Shown piece by piece: positions 56,110-64,000 of a DNA stretch of 64,000 nt. The notes beneath the pieces were generated by a model. That model was not told the origin of the DNA. It ran no database searches and saw only the letters and a program-made list of their open reading frames with translations. The first letter of the stretch is position 1, and each line of letters starts with the position of its first letter. This stretch comes from Variovorax boronicumulans NBRC 103145 (GTDB lineage: Bacteria; Pseudomonadota; Gammaproteobacteria; Burkholderiales; Burkholderiaceae_C). The DNA lies in the NCBI RefSeq assembly GCF_001591345.1, contig NZ_BCUS01000008.1:1-64000 (forward strand), read 5' to 3'. A program made the position numbers and the translations under genes.

Positions 56110-56664
56110 TTGACGATTGCCAGCCCCACTTTCCTGCCCCCGGCGCCGGGCACGCCCGCGGCGCTCGCGCTCGTTGCGCAGCCGCTGACGCGCGAGGCGT
56201 TCGCCGCGTTCGGCGACGTCATCGAGAGCGCGCACGCCCGGTCGATGCCGATCAATGCGGGCATGACCACGCGCTTTCACGACCTGGCGCGCGTGGACCC
56301 GGGCCCCGGCGACAGCCGCGTGCTGGTGAACATTTTCGAGACCCAGCCCTACGCGCTGCCGCTGCAGGTGGGCATGCTGGAGCGCCACCCGCTGGGCAGC
56401 CAGGCCTTCGTGCCGATGGACGGCAGCCGCTTTCTCGTGGTGGTGGCGCCGGCGGGCGACACGGTGCGCGTGGAAGACATCCGCGCCTTCGTCACCGACG
56501 GGCGGCAGGGCGTGAACTATGCGCGCGGCGTCTGGCACCACCCGCTGGTGGTCACGCAGCAGCCGGCCAGCTTCGTGGTGATCGACCGCGGCGGGGCCGG
56601 GCCGAACTGCGACGAGATTCTGGTGCCGCCGGCGTGCGTGGTGCGCGTCAGCCTGGCGGGCTGA
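56110..56664 (+). CDS. allA: Ureidoglycolate lyase
   Basis: A 184-residue cupin-fold enzyme that splits ureidoglycolate into glyoxylate and urea, the last step of one allantoin degradation route. Family marks: PLTREAFAAFGDVIES, NIFETQPYALPLQVGMLERH, PLGSQAFVPMDGSRFLVVVA and NYARGVWHHPLVV with the metal-site His pair. The TTG at 56110 is chosen: GAGGAG lies 6 nt before it, and earlier in-frame codons (ATG 56008) would place the operator at 56068-56082 inside the gene. It is divergent from the MFS carrier gene. No other allantoin genes are in the window. Confidence 0.9.
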   Translation: MTIASPTFLPPAPGTPAALALVAQPLTREAFAAFGDVIESAHARSMPINAGMTTRFHDLARVDPGPGDSRVLVNIFETQPYALPLQVGMLERHPLGSQAFVPMDGSRFLVVVAPAGDTVRVEDIRAFVTDGRQGVNYARGVWHHPLVVTQQPASFVVIDRGGAGPNCDEILVPPACVVRVSLAG

Positions 56665-56804
56665 GCGCGCTCCATCCCTGCGGCCATCGCCCGGCGGCTG
56701 CGCCAACGTCGCAGGCACCGCGACGCCGACTTGCGGCCATTGGCGAAAGAGGCCTACACCGCCGGGAGCGCCCCGGTGAAACCTTCGGGCCATGGGTGAA
56801 CGCC

Positions 56805-57161
56805 ATGCGCAATCCAACGAAATCGATGTTTGCCGGAAGCCTCGCTGTCGGGGTCATCAGCGTCGCGGCGCTCCTCGCCGGGCCGGCTGCCGCGCAGTCG
56901 GCCGACAAGCCGCCGCCGGTCAAGCCGCAAGCGCAACCCGGGCCCGATCCTGAACTCCTCGTGAAGCCGCCGCCCCATGGCCATCCGCGGCTGGTGAAGC
57001 CCGCACCGCCCGACCGCGACCCCGGCATGGTGAAAAAGCCACCGGCGGACGCGAAGCGGGCCGGCGAGGACAAGCCCCGCGTGGACGACCCCGGTGCGCC
57101 CTCGCGCCAGGACGACTGCCGGGGCACCGCCGAGGACTGCAGGCAGAACTCCCCCCGATGA
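56805..57161 (+). CDS. Exported Pro/Lys-rich protein, function unknown
   Basis: A 118-residue protein from the ATG at 56805. Signal peptide: MRNPTKSMFAGSLAVGVISV then AALLAGPAAAQSA with a likely cleavage after AAA. The mature part has low complexity, with repeats of the type LVKPxPP (ELLVKPPPHGHP, RLVKPAPPDRDP, GMVKKPPAD), then a charged tail with two cysteines (DDCRGTAEDCRQ) that may form a disulfide. No family recognised. Such small proline-rich periplasmic proteins are common in Comamonadaceae; role unknown. Confidence 0.65.
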   Translation: MRNPTKSMFAGSLAVGVISVAALLAGPAAAQSADKPPPVKPQAQPGPDPELLVKPPPHGHPRLVKPAPPDRDPGMVKKPPADAKRAGEDKPRVDDPGAPSRQDDCRGTAEDCRQNSPR

Positions 57162-57311
57162 CGCCTTGAACGGAAGAACACGTCTCGCCATGAAATGGTC
57201 GAGTCGCCGGGCTACCTGCGCAAGACCTGCGACCGCGAGAGCGGGTTGGCGCTCATCGACATCGACGCCTGAGCGGTGCGGCCGGGCGTCAGCCCCGCGT
57301 GATGAGGTGGC

Positions 57312-57518
57312 TTACTGGCACTGGAACAGCACGCCGGATTCGGCGGGCGCCTTGCCGAGCCACTTCGGCTCCTGGCTCTTGGCGCTGCAGTAGTCCGAAG
57401 CCTGGGTGTAGGTCATGGCACGCAGCACACCGTCGCGGAAGGGAACGATCTGGTTGGGCGGCGTCGAGCAGCCGGCAATGACCAAAGCCAGGGGAAACAG
57501 TGTGATGCGCCAGTTCAT
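57312..57518 (-). CDS. Small lipoprotein, function unknown
   Basis: A 68-residue lipoprotein precursor: MNWRITLFPLALVIAGCSTP with lipobox IAGC (Cys17). The mature part of about 50 residues has a pattern YTQASDYCSAKSQEPKWLG and a C-terminal FQCQ, so two further cysteines may pair. It stands alone on the minus strand between two plus-strand genes. Confidence 0.7.
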   Translation of the reverse strand: MNWRITLFPLALVIAGCSTPPNQIVPFRDGVLRAMTYTQASDYCSAKSQEPKWLGKAPAESGVLFQCQ

Positions 57519-57613
57519 CGGGCCATTCTAAAGAGGTCGTGCAAGCGCATGAGCCCGCGGCCAGGGCAGGGCGGGTCGGCCCGCGCCGGCTTCTTTTTGC
57601 GAGGGCACGGGGC

Positions 57614-57619
57614 TATAGT
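57614..57619 (+). promoter_or_regulatory. Possible -10 box TATAGT of the methyltransferase gene
   Basis: TATAGT lies 45 bp upstream of the GTG at 57664; no good -35 is visible. A GC hairpin followed by CTTCTTTTT (about 57570-57598) lies just before it and may end transcription coming from the left. Confidence 0.3.
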
Positions 57620-57663
57620 CTGCGAGCACTGCTGCAGCCCCTTCCGATCCCCAAAGGACGTTC

Positions 57664-59259
57664 GTGCCGGACTCTCTGACTTCCACGCTCACCAGTTACT
57701 ACGATGCGGTGCCCTACGACTCGCACCCGTTTCCCCAGTCCGCCGTGGAGCACCTGGAAGCCCTGGCCTTCCTGTTCGGGCTCGAGGCGCCGCCGCCGCA
57801 CAAGGCGCGCGTGCTCGAGCTGGGCTGCGCCGCCGGCGGCAACCTGATTCCGTTCGCGGCGCGTCACCCGCAAGCCCAAGCGGTAGGGGTCGACCTGTCG
57901 CGCGTGCAGGTGGCGCAGGGCGCCGCGGCGCTCGATCAGGCGGGGCTGTCGAACATCGAGCTCAAGGCCTTCAACATCGCCGACATCGACGCCTCGTTCG
58001 GCCTGTTCGACTACATCGTCTGCCACGGCGTCTACAGCTGGGTGCCGGGGCCGGTGCAGGACGCGATCCTGCGCGTGTGCGCCGAGAACCTGGCGCCCAA
58101 TGGCGTGGTGTACGTGAGCTACAACGTGTACCCGGGCTGGAAGGCGCGCGAGATCGTGCGCGACGCGATGATTCTGCGCGGCGGCCCGCGCGACACGCCC
58201 GAAGAAAAGCTCTCCTACGCGCGCGGCATGCTCGAGTTCCTCGAGCAGTCGGCCCGGCCCGACAGCGTGCTGCGCAAGACGCTCGAAGAGACGATGCCGA
58301 TCGTGCGCAACTCCGGCAACTACTACCTGCTGCACGAGTTCCTCGAGCCCTGCAACGAGCCCTGTTATTTCAAGGAGTTCGTCGCGCGTGCCGAAGCGCG
58401 CGGGCTGGCCTACCTGTGCGACGCCGAGCCCTCGACCATGTTCGTGCAGAACTACGGCGAGAAGGTGCGCGACCCGCTGCTGCGCGAGTGCGGCGGCAGC
58501 CAGGTGATGATGGAGCAGTACCTCGACTTCCTCGTCAACCGCACCTTCCGCCAGACGCTGCTGGTGAAGCAGGGCAACGCCGCGAACATCCGCTACCGCC
58601 TCGAAGTTCCCCGCCTGCGCGCGCTGGAGTTCGCCGGCGTCTTCCGCGTCGATGGCGGCGAGGCGCTCACCATCGACTCTCGCGAGCAGCCCTGCACCGC
58701 ACTGCGCGACCTGAAGGTCACGTTGCGGCTGCCGGCGCACAAGGCGGTGGCGCAGGCGCTCGATGCGAGCTATCCGTGTTCGATGTCGACCGAGGCCCTG
58801 CTGGCCGCTGTCGTGACGCTCACCGGCGAGCCGCGCGCGGCCGTCGAGCCCATCGTGCTCGCCATGCTCGAGGAACTGCTGATCCTCGGCGCGCTGCGCA
58901 TCCGGCGCACGCCGGTGCCGGCGACTGCTTCGGTGTCGGCGCTGCCGCAGGTGCTGGCGCCGGTGCGGCGCGCGCTGGCCGGCGTGCCCGCGTCGCAAGC
59001 GACGGCCGTGCTCTGCAACCAGTGGCACGAGCCGGTGTCGCTCACGGTACTCGAACGCAGCCTGCTGCCGCTGCTCGACGGGGCGCACACGCACGAGGCG
59101 TTGGCCGCCTTCCTGCTCGACGAGGTGCGCGTCGAACGCCTGCGCTTCCTCAAGGACGACCAGCCGCTGACCGACCCGTCGGCGCTGCATGCCTTCGCGC
59201 AGGAGCAGGTCGCGCAGGCGCTGCAAAGCCTGCGGCGCAAGGCGCTGCTCACGGCCTGA
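57664..59259 (+). CDS. Class I SAM methyltransferase with methyltransferase regulatory domain
   Basis: A 531-residue protein. N-terminal SAM-dependent methyltransferase (about 15-210) with motif I VLELGCAAGGNLIPFA (50-65), motif II VGVDLS, and LFDYIVCHGVYSWVPG. The middle holds the methyltransferase regulatory domain (about 215-300: NYYLLHEFLEPCNEPCYFKE, AYLCDAEPSTMFVQNYGEKV). The C-terminal part is helical and may dimerise. The substrate of this family is not known. The GTG at 57664 has AAAGGA 5 nt upstream. It is followed at 61 bp by ggt on the same strand. Confidence 0.9.
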   Translation: MPDSLTSTLTSYYDAVPYDSHPFPQSAVEHLEALAFLFGLEAPPPHKARVLELGCAAGGNLIPFAARHPQAQAVGVDLSRVQVAQGAAALDQAGLSNIELKAFNIADIDASFGLFDYIVCHGVYSWVPGPVQDAILRVCAENLAPNGVVYVSYNVYPGWKAREIVRDAMILRGGPRDTPEEKLSYARGMLEFLEQSARPDSVLRKTLEETMPIVRNSGNYYLLHEFLEPCNEPCYFKEFVARAEARGLAYLCDAEPSTMFVQNYGEKVRDPLLRECGGSQVMMEQYLDFLVNRTFRQTLLVKQGNAANIRYRLEVPRLRALEFAGVFRVDGGEALTIDSREQPCTALRDLKVTLRLPAHKAVAQALDASYPCSMSTEALLAAVVTLTGEPRAAVEPIVLAMLEELLILGALRIRRTPVPATASVSALPQVLAPVRRALAGVPASQATAVLCNQWHEPVSLTVLERSLLPLLDGAHTHEALAAFLLDEVRVERLRFLKDDQPLTDPSALHAFAQEQVAQALQSLRRKALLTA

Positions 59260-59320
59260 CCGCCCACTTTCCATTCACCCCTCCCTCATTCTTCATCCAA
59301 CGCACAGAGGAGACTTTTCC

Positions 59321-61057
59321 ATGCAGCACTTCAAGTGGACCCCCACCCTGCGCGCCGCCGTCGCGGCCGCGCTCACCCTGGCCGCGGCCGGAGCCTCGCA
59401 GGCCGCGTCGCAGGCGCCGGTGGCGGCCGAACACGGCATGGTCGTGAGCGCGCAGCACCTGGCCAGCAAGGTCGGCGTCGATGTGCTCAAGCGCGGCGGC
59501 AACGCGGTCGATGCGGCCGTGGCCGTGGGCTATGCGCTGGCGGTGGTGTACCCGGCGGCGGGCAACCTGGGCGGCGGCGGCTTCATGACCGTGCAACTGG
59601 CCGACGGCCGCAAGACCTTCCTCGACTTCCGCGAGAAGGCCCCGCTGGCCGCCACGGCCAACATGTACCTCGACAAGGACGGCAACGTCGTCAAGGGCCT
59701 GAGCACCCACGGCCACCTCGCCGTCGGCGTGCCGGGCTCGGTGTCGGGCATGGAGTACGCGCGCGAGAAGTACGGCACGATGAAGCGTGCCGACCTCATC
59801 GCCCCCTCGGTCCAGCTGGCCGACAAGGGCTTCGCGCTGGAGCAGGGCGACATCGACATGCTGCTCACCGCCACCAACGACTTCAAGAAAGACCCGGTCT
59901 CCGGCGCGATCTTCCTGAACAAGGGCGAGCCCTTCGCGGTCGGCCAGAAGCTGGTGCAGAAAGACCTCGCCAAGACGCTGAAGGAAATCAGCGCCAAGGG
60001 CACCGACGGCTTCTACAAGGGCTGGGTCGGCAAGGCCATCGTGGCATCGAGCCAGGCCGGCAAGGGCATCATCACGCAGGCCGACCTCGACCAGTACAAG
60101 ACGCGCGAACTCGCGCCGGTCGAGTGCGACTACCGCGGCTACCGCGTGGTGTCGGCACCGCCGCCGAGCTCGGGCGGCGTGATCATCTGCGAGATGCTCA
60201 ACATCCTGGAGGGCTACCCGCTCAAGGACCTGGGCTTCCGCTCGGCCGAGTCTGTGCACTACCAGATCGAAGCCATGCGCCACGCCTACGTGGACCGCAA
60301 CAGCTACCTGGGCGACCCCGACTTCGTGAAGAACCCGCTCGACCGCCTGCTCGACAAGGGCTACGCCGCCAAGATCCGCGCCGTCATCGACCCCAAGAAG
60401 GCCGGCGTGTCCAAGGACATCAAGCCCGGCGTGGCGCCGCATGAAGGCAGCAACACCACCCACTACTCGATCACCGACAAGTGGGGCAACGCCGTTTCGG
60501 TCACCTACACGCTGAACGACTGGTTCGGCGCCAAGGTCACGGCCGACAAGACCGGCGTGCTGCTGAACAACGAGATGGACGACTTCACCTCCAAGATCGG
60601 CGTGCCCAACATGTACGGCCTGGTGCAGGGCGAGGCCAACGCCATCGCCCCGGGCAAGCGTCCGCTGAGTTCGATGAGCCCGACCATCGTCTCCAAGGAT
60701 GGCAAGCCGGTGTTCGTGGTCGGCACGCCCGGCGGCAGCCGCATCATCACGGCCGTGCTGCACACCATCCTGAACGTGGTCGATTACGGCATGAACGTGC
60801 AGGAGGCCGTCGATGCGCCGCGCTTCCACCAGCAATGGCTGCCTGATGTCACCAACGTCGAGACCTTCGCGATCAGCCCCGACACCCGCAAGATCCTGAC
60901 CGACATGGGCCACAACCTGGGCGTGCCGCAGCCGGCCAACCACTTGGCGGCGATCATCGTCGGCGCGCCCTCGCTGGGCGGCAAGCCGGTGGGCGCGAAC
61001 CGCTTCTACGGCGCCAACGACCCCCGTCGCAACACGGGCCTGGCAGCAGGCTACTGA
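59321..61057 (+). CDS. ggt: Gamma-glutamyltransferase (periplasmic)
   Basis: A 578-residue proenzyme that hydrolyses or transfers the gamma-glutamyl group of glutathione and related compounds in the periplasm. A signal peptide covers the first ~27 residues. Conserved parts: GGNAVDAAVAVGYALAVVYP, GNLGGGGFMT and DFREKAPLAA in the large subunit. The autocleavage/catalytic Thr is at 379 in GSNTTHYSITDKWGNAVS; the small subunit then has NNEMDDF, LSSMSPTIV and GTPGGSRIITAV. The ATG at 59321 follows AGAGGAGA. A strong terminator starts 20 bp after the stop codon. Confidence 0.95.
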   Translation: MQHFKWTPTLRAAVAAALTLAAAGASQAASQAPVAAEHGMVVSAQHLASKVGVDVLKRGGNAVDAAVAVGYALAVVYPAAGNLGGGGFMTVQLADGRKTFLDFREKAPLAATANMYLDKDGNVVKGLSTHGHLAVGVPGSVSGMEYAREKYGTMKRADLIAPSVQLADKGFALEQGDIDMLLTATNDFKKDPVSGAIFLNKGEPFAVGQKLVQKDLAKTLKEISAKGTDGFYKGWVGKAIVASSQAGKGIITQADLDQYKTRELAPVECDYRGYRVVSAPPPSSGGVIICEMLNILEGYPLKDLGFRSAESVHYQIEAMRHAYVDRNSYLGDPDFVKNPLDRLLDKGYAAKIRAVIDPKKAGVSKDIKPGVAPHEGSNTTHYSITDKWGNAVSVTYTLNDWFGAKVTADKTGVLLNNEMDDFTSKIGVPNMYGLVQGEANAIAPGKRPLSSMSPTIVSKDGKPVFVVGTPGGSRIITAVLHTILNVVDYGMNVQEAVDAPRFHQQWLPDVTNVETFAISPDTRKILTDMGHNLGVPQPANHLAAIIVGAPSLGGKPVGANRFYGANDPRRNTGLAAGY

Positions 61058-61076
61058 ACCTGCGGCACACTCGAAG

Positions 61077-61110
61077 GCGGTCGTGCCCCTGTCGGCACGG
61101 CCGCTTTTTT
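61077..61110 (+). terminator. Rho-independent terminator of ggt
   Basis: GCGGTCGTGCC-CCTGTC-GGCACGGCCGC followed by six T (61105-61110): an 11-bp stem with one G.T pair and a 6-nt loop. It ends only 8 bp before the ATG of the next gene. Confidence 0.88.
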
Positions 61111-61118
61111 CATTTTTC

Positions 61119-61859
61119 ATGCACCTGCAAGACATCCTCTATACCCAGGGCTTCGGCACCCGCCGCGTGTGCGCGGGCCTGGTCCAGCAAGGCCACGTGA
61201 GCGTCGCCGGCGCGGCCGTGATCGACCCCTTCGCCGACCTCGACCCCGAAGGCCTGCTGTTCACCGTGCAGGGCACCGAGTGGGCCTGCCACGAGAAGGC
61301 TTACCTGATGCTGCACAAGCCGGCCGGCACCGAGTGCTCGCAGAAGCCCTCGACCTACCCGAGCATCTACACGCTGCTGCCGTCGCCGCTGCGGCTGCGG
61401 CCCAACAAGGGCGCGGTGCAGGGAGTGCAGGCCATCGGCCGGCTCGACCAGGACACGACCGGCCTGCTGCTGCTGACCGACGACGGCCAGTTCATCCACA
61501 AGATGGGCTCGCCCAAGCACCACGTGCCCAAGGTCTACGAGGTGACGGCCAAGCACCCGATCGACGAGGCGCAGATCGCCAAACTGCTGGCCGGCGTGGT
61601 GCTCGACGACGATCCGAAGCCCGTGCGCGCGGCCGCCTGCGAGTCCGACAGCCCGCTGCACCTGCGGCTCACGCTCACCGAGGGCAAGTACCACCAGGTC
61701 AAGCGCATGCTGGCCGCGGTCGGCAACCGGGTCGAGGGGCTGCACCGCTCGCGCATCGGCGGCCTGGCGCTGCCGGACGACCTGGCGCCGGGGCAATGGC
61801 GCTGGCTCACGGCCGAGCAGGTGGCCCAGCTGCGGGCGCCCGTGCCCCGCGCCGCTTGA
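61119..61859 (+). CDS. rsuA: RsuA-type pseudouridine synthase
   Basis: A 246-residue rRNA pseudouridine synthase of the RsuA/RluB/E/F family, most like 16S U516 synthase. N-terminal S4-like RNA-binding domain (about 1-55: ILYTQGFGTRRVCAGLVQQG, VSVAGAAVIDP). Catalytic Asp110 in AIGRLDQDTTGLLLLTDDG; KVYEVTAKHPI and LTLTEGKYHQVKRMLAAVGN follow. The ATG at 61119 lies 8 bp after a strong terminator and has no SD; a GTG at 61083 lies inside the terminator stem. Initiation or transcription here is therefore unusual. Confidence 0.9.
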   Translation: MHLQDILYTQGFGTRRVCAGLVQQGHVSVAGAAVIDPFADLDPEGLLFTVQGTEWACHEKAYLMLHKPAGTECSQKPSTYPSIYTLLPSPLRLRPNKGAVQGVQAIGRLDQDTTGLLLLTDDGQFIHKMGSPKHHVPKVYEVTAKHPIDEAQIAKLLAGVVLDDDPKPVRAAACESDSPLHLRLTLTEGKYHQVKRMLAAVGNRVEGLHRSRIGGLALPDDLAPGQWRWLTAEQVAQLRAPVPRAA

Positions 61860-61964
61860 CATAGGTCAAGGCGCCGGGCGCAACAGCGGGTGAGGGGGCG
61901 CCGGCGGTCAGCTGTTTGTCGGGTTCGACCGTTAAGATTGTTAACCCTCTCCCGGAACCTTCCC

Positions 61965-62978
61965 TTGCGACTCCCTGCCCGCCCGAACGGCCGCATCGCG
62001 GCCTTCCTGCTGTCCTGCCTGTGCCTGACAGCCCTGGTGACCCTCCCCGCCGCGGCGGCGCCGCCGGCCCCTCCACCGGTTTTTGTGCTCAATTCGCTGG
62101 ACGCCAGCGTGAGCGTGATCAACCCGGTCGACTGGACCGAGAAGCAGCGCATTCCCACCGGCAAGGAGCCGCACCACATCTACATGACGCCCGACGAGAA
62201 GTCGGTCATCGTGGCCAATTCGGCGGGCGATTCGCTCACCTTCCTGGACCCGCGCACGGCCGAGGTGCAGCGCGTGGTGTACGGCATCATCGATCCCTAC
62301 CAGCTGCAGTTCTCGCGCGACATGAAGTGGTTCGTCACGGCGGCCAACCGCCTGAACCACGTCGACGTGTACCGCTGGGACGGCAAGGACCTGAAGCTGG
62401 TCAAGCGCATCGCCACCGGCAAGACGCCCAGCCACATCTGGATCGACAACACCAGCACCGTGGCCTACGTCACCATGCAGGACAGCGACGAGCTGATCGC
62501 GGTCGACCTGCCGACGCAGACCATCCGCTGGCGCATGGCCACCGGCGCCATGCCCGCCGACATCTTCGGCGCCCACAACGACAAGACGCTGCTCGTGGGC
62601 CTCACCGGCAGCGACGGCGTGCAGGTGTTCGACGTGGCCGGCGCCCAGCCCAAGCTGGTCGGCAAGATCCCCACCGGCAAGGGCGCCCACGCCTTCCGCT
62701 CGGCCGGCGACGGCAAGACCGTGTTCGTGAGCAACCGGGTGGCCAACACCATCAGCCGCATCGACCTGACCACGCTGAAGGTCGTCGCCACCTACAACGT
62801 GCCCGGCGGCCCCGACTGCATGGACGTGTCGGCCGACGGCAAGACGCTGTACGTGACCTCGCGCTGGGCCAAGAAGCTCACGGTGGTCGATCTCGCGAGC
62901 CAGAAGGTCGTGCGGCAGATCAACGTCGGCCGCTCGCCGCACGGCGTCTGGACCCTCGACCATGCCAAGCGCATCTGA
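61965..62978 (+). CDS. YncE-like seven-bladed beta-propeller, exported
   Basis: A 337-residue exported protein: a basic head with a hydrophobic segment (IAAFLLSCLCLTALVTLPAA) and then YVTN/YncE beta-propeller repeats, each about 40 residues, e.g. VFVLNSLDASVSVINPVDWT, PHHIYMTPDEKSVIVANSAG, SHIWIDNTSTVAYVTMQDSD and CMDVSADGKTLYVTSRWAKK. Role unknown; related propellers bind DNA, quinoprotein partners or metals. The TTG at 61965 is the best start for a normal signal peptide, but a GTG at 61890 remains possible. Its 3' end overlaps the deacetylase gene by 17 bp, so the pair is an operon. Confidence 0.82.
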   Translation: MRLPARPNGRIAAFLLSCLCLTALVTLPAAAAPPAPPPVFVLNSLDASVSVINPVDWTEKQRIPTGKEPHHIYMTPDEKSVIVANSAGDSLTFLDPRTAEVQRVVYGIIDPYQLQFSRDMKWFVTAANRLNHVDVYRWDGKDLKLVKRIATGKTPSHIWIDNTSTVAYVTMQDSDELIAVDLPTQTIRWRMATGAMPADIFGAHNDKTLLVGLTGSDGVQVFDVAGAQPKLVGKIPTGKGAHAFRSAGDGKTVFVSNRVANTISRIDLTTLKVVATYNVPGGPDCMDVSADGKTLYVTSRWAKKLTVVDLASQKVVRQINVGRSPHGVWTLDHAKRI

Positions 62979-63792
62979 GCGCGTGCGCGGCCTGCGCACC
63001 GCCGGGGTGGCCTTCGCCGTCGCGGCGCTGGCCTGCGCCACCGTGCCGGCGGCCGGAGCCCAGGAAGCCGCCGCCTGCGACAAGCCGGTCTACCTGACGC
63101 TGGACACCGGCCACATGGGCATCGCCCCGCCGGTGGCCGACGTGCTCAAGCGCCAGGACGTGCGCGTCACCTTCTTCGCCGCCGCCGAGCGCACCCAGAC
63201 CGACGGCGACAGCCTGGACGACCACTGGGCGCCGTGGTGGAAGGCGAGGGCGGCCGAGGGCCACGAGTTCGGCTCGCACACCTACGATCACGCCTACTGG
63301 CGCGGCGACGTCAAGGGCACGCCGCCGAGCTTTCGCATCAAGCCGTCGGCCGGCCCGCAGACCGGGAAAGAGTCGGTCTGGAGCGCGGCCCAGTACTGCG
63401 CTGACATCCGCAAGTCGTCCGACCGGCTGGCCGCCATCACCGGCAAGAAGCCGCTGCCGCTGTACCGCGCGCCGGGCGGCAAGACCTCGCCCGCCTTATT
63501 GGCGGCCGCCAGGGACTGCGGCTACGCGCACGTGGGCTGGTCGCCCGCCGGCTTCCTGGGCGACGAACTGCCCAGCGAGGCGTTCAGCAACCAGAAACTG
63601 CTGGCCCAGGCGCTGGCGGGCATCCGCCCCGGCGACATCCTGCTGGCGCACCTGGGCATCTGGTCGCGCAAGGACCCGTGGGCGCCCGCCAACCTGGAGC
63701 CGCTCATCGTCGGGCTGAAGGCCAAGGGCTTCTGCTTTCGCACGCTGCGCCAGCACCCGGACTACCGCGCCTGGATCGCCTCCCACCCTTGA
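62962..63792 (+). CDS. Polysaccharide deacetylase (NodB fold), exported
   Basis: A 276-residue protein with a signal peptide (ends near AGAQEAAA). NodB motif 1 is YLTLDTGHMG (Asp48, Thr49) where most members have TFDDG: the base Asp is kept but the metal-ligand Asp is Thr. Motif 2 GSHTYDH keeps both His (106, 110). Motif 3 is LYRAPGGKTSP, and a C-terminal DILLAHLG gives the motif-5 His. It may act on peptidoglycan or exopolysaccharide, or may have a changed metal site. Overlaps the propeller gene before it by 17 bp; the next gene starts 16 bp after it. Confidence 0.88.
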   Translation: MPSASERVRGLRTAGVAFAVAALACATVPAAGAQEAAACDKPVYLTLDTGHMGIAPPVADVLKRQDVRVTFFAAAERTQTDGDSLDDHWAPWWKARAAEGHEFGSHTYDHAYWRGDVKGTPPSFRIKPSAGPQTGKESVWSAAQYCADIRKSSDRLAAITGKKPLPLYRAPGGKTSPALLAAARDCGYAHVGWSPAGFLGDELPSEAFSNQKLLAQALAGIRPGDILLAHLGIWSRKDPWAPANLEPLIVGLKAKGFCFRTLRQHPDYRAWIASHP

Positions 63793-63808
63793 ATCCTGAG
63801 TTTTCGCC

Positions 63809-64000
63809 GTGATCGATTGGTTGACCGACGTTTTTTCCGCCATGCAGGGCTGGCTCTTCGAGACCGCCGTGCAGCCGCTGGTGTACGCCATCGGCCTGGG
63901 CGGCTGGGCCGAGGACGCCTTCGACGCCACCGGCTGGCTGCTGGTCGGGGTGATCCAGATCCTGGTGCTGCTGGCCGTCATCGGCCCATTGCAGCGCTGG
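63809..64000 (+). CDS. Membrane protein, N-terminal part; possibly sterol desaturase/fatty acid hydroxylase family
   Basis: From the GTG at 63809 the frame is open to the window end (64 residues): MIDWLTDVFSAMQGWLFETA, then a hydrophobic helix (GWLLVGVIQILVLLAVIGPL) followed by QRW. The layout resembles the N terminus of bacterial sterol-desaturase-family membrane proteins, but the diagnostic His boxes would lie beyond the window, so the family is tentative. It is 16 bp after the deacetylase gene and probably in the same operon. Confidence 0.5.
   Translation, partial: MIDWLTDVFSAMQGWLFETAVQPLVYAIGLGGWAEDAFDATGWLLVGVIQILVLLAVIGPLQRW

Noticed and set aside
57194..57271. Short plus-strand frame (MVESPGYLRKTCDRESGL..., 25 residues) after the Pro-rich gene
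   Set aside because: It might be a gene remnant, but it is too short, has no SD and no recognisable family.

Overview
The window is a high-GC chromosomal segment (about two-thirds G+C, with one clear AT-rich exception) from what looks like a beta-proteobacterium of the Burkholderiales, most likely Comamonadaceae close to Variovorax. The reasons are the four Bug-type solute receptors, the Burkholderia-type general porin, the many LysR, GntR and AraC regulators next to catabolic genes, and the codon usage. No rRNA, tRNA, CRISPR array, intact insertion sequence or prophage was seen.

Left part, 1-21.5 kb: a patchwork of small catabolic and transport units, each with its own regulator. These are MFS/LysR, a TetR gene, PhzF and LysE-type exporter opposite a MocR regulator, amidase and Bug receptor opposite LysR, and a run of Bug receptor, lipoprotein, acid phosphatase and porin genes. 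A Crp/Fnr-like regulator follows. Next is a five-gene leftward operon (Bug, arylsulfatase, DUF1254 protein, Bug, AraC). A 44-bp element is shared, without gaps, by the Crp/porin intergenic region and the sulfatase-operon promoter region.

Centre, 21.6-44.3 kb: the most striking part. A long leftward gene series starts with a 3,664-residue secreted protein that carries two complete animal-type haem peroxidase domains, Ig-like domains and RTX repeats. It continues with a translationally coupled 104-residue protein, a type I secretion ABC exporter and its membrane fusion protein, a Tat-exported multicopper oxidase, a SCO/SenC-type copper protein, a TolC-type outer membrane channel, and an OmpR-type regulator whose receiver has lost its phosphorylation site. 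It ends with a membrane [4Fe-4S]/ferredoxin/FAD fusion protein. This looks like one exported oxidative system with its own secretion and redox-maturation genes. Directly after the last stop codon, in the same frame, lies the 3' end of an otherwise absent acyl-CoA dehydrogenase gene, as expected if the block was inserted or rearranged there.

Right of it, 44.3-52.2 kb: probable regulators and envelope accessories. They are a small membrane protein, a LuxR-type response regulator with Glu at the phospho-acceptor position, a gene-free tract of about 30% G+C with repeated GAAATTC palindromes, a NarL-type response regulator with a NarX-like kinase, a two-repeat protein of unknown function, a DUF5666 lipoprotein and a DUF6502 protein. 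A 17-bp palindrome recurs upstream of the kinase and of the two-repeat gene.

Right end, 52.5-64 kb: ordinary metabolic genes. An epoxide-hydrolase-like enzyme is coupled to a small ABM-like protein. A GntR regulator, an MFS carrier and ureidoglycolate lyase follow, with two GntR-type operators in the divergent promoter. Then come a methyltransferase with a regulatory domain, gamma-glutamyltransferase, a strong terminator, an RsuA-type pseudouridine synthase, a YncE-like beta-propeller, a polysaccharide deacetylase, and the start of a membrane protein cut by the window end.

All calls rest on reading the sequence and on family knowledge. No database search was run.
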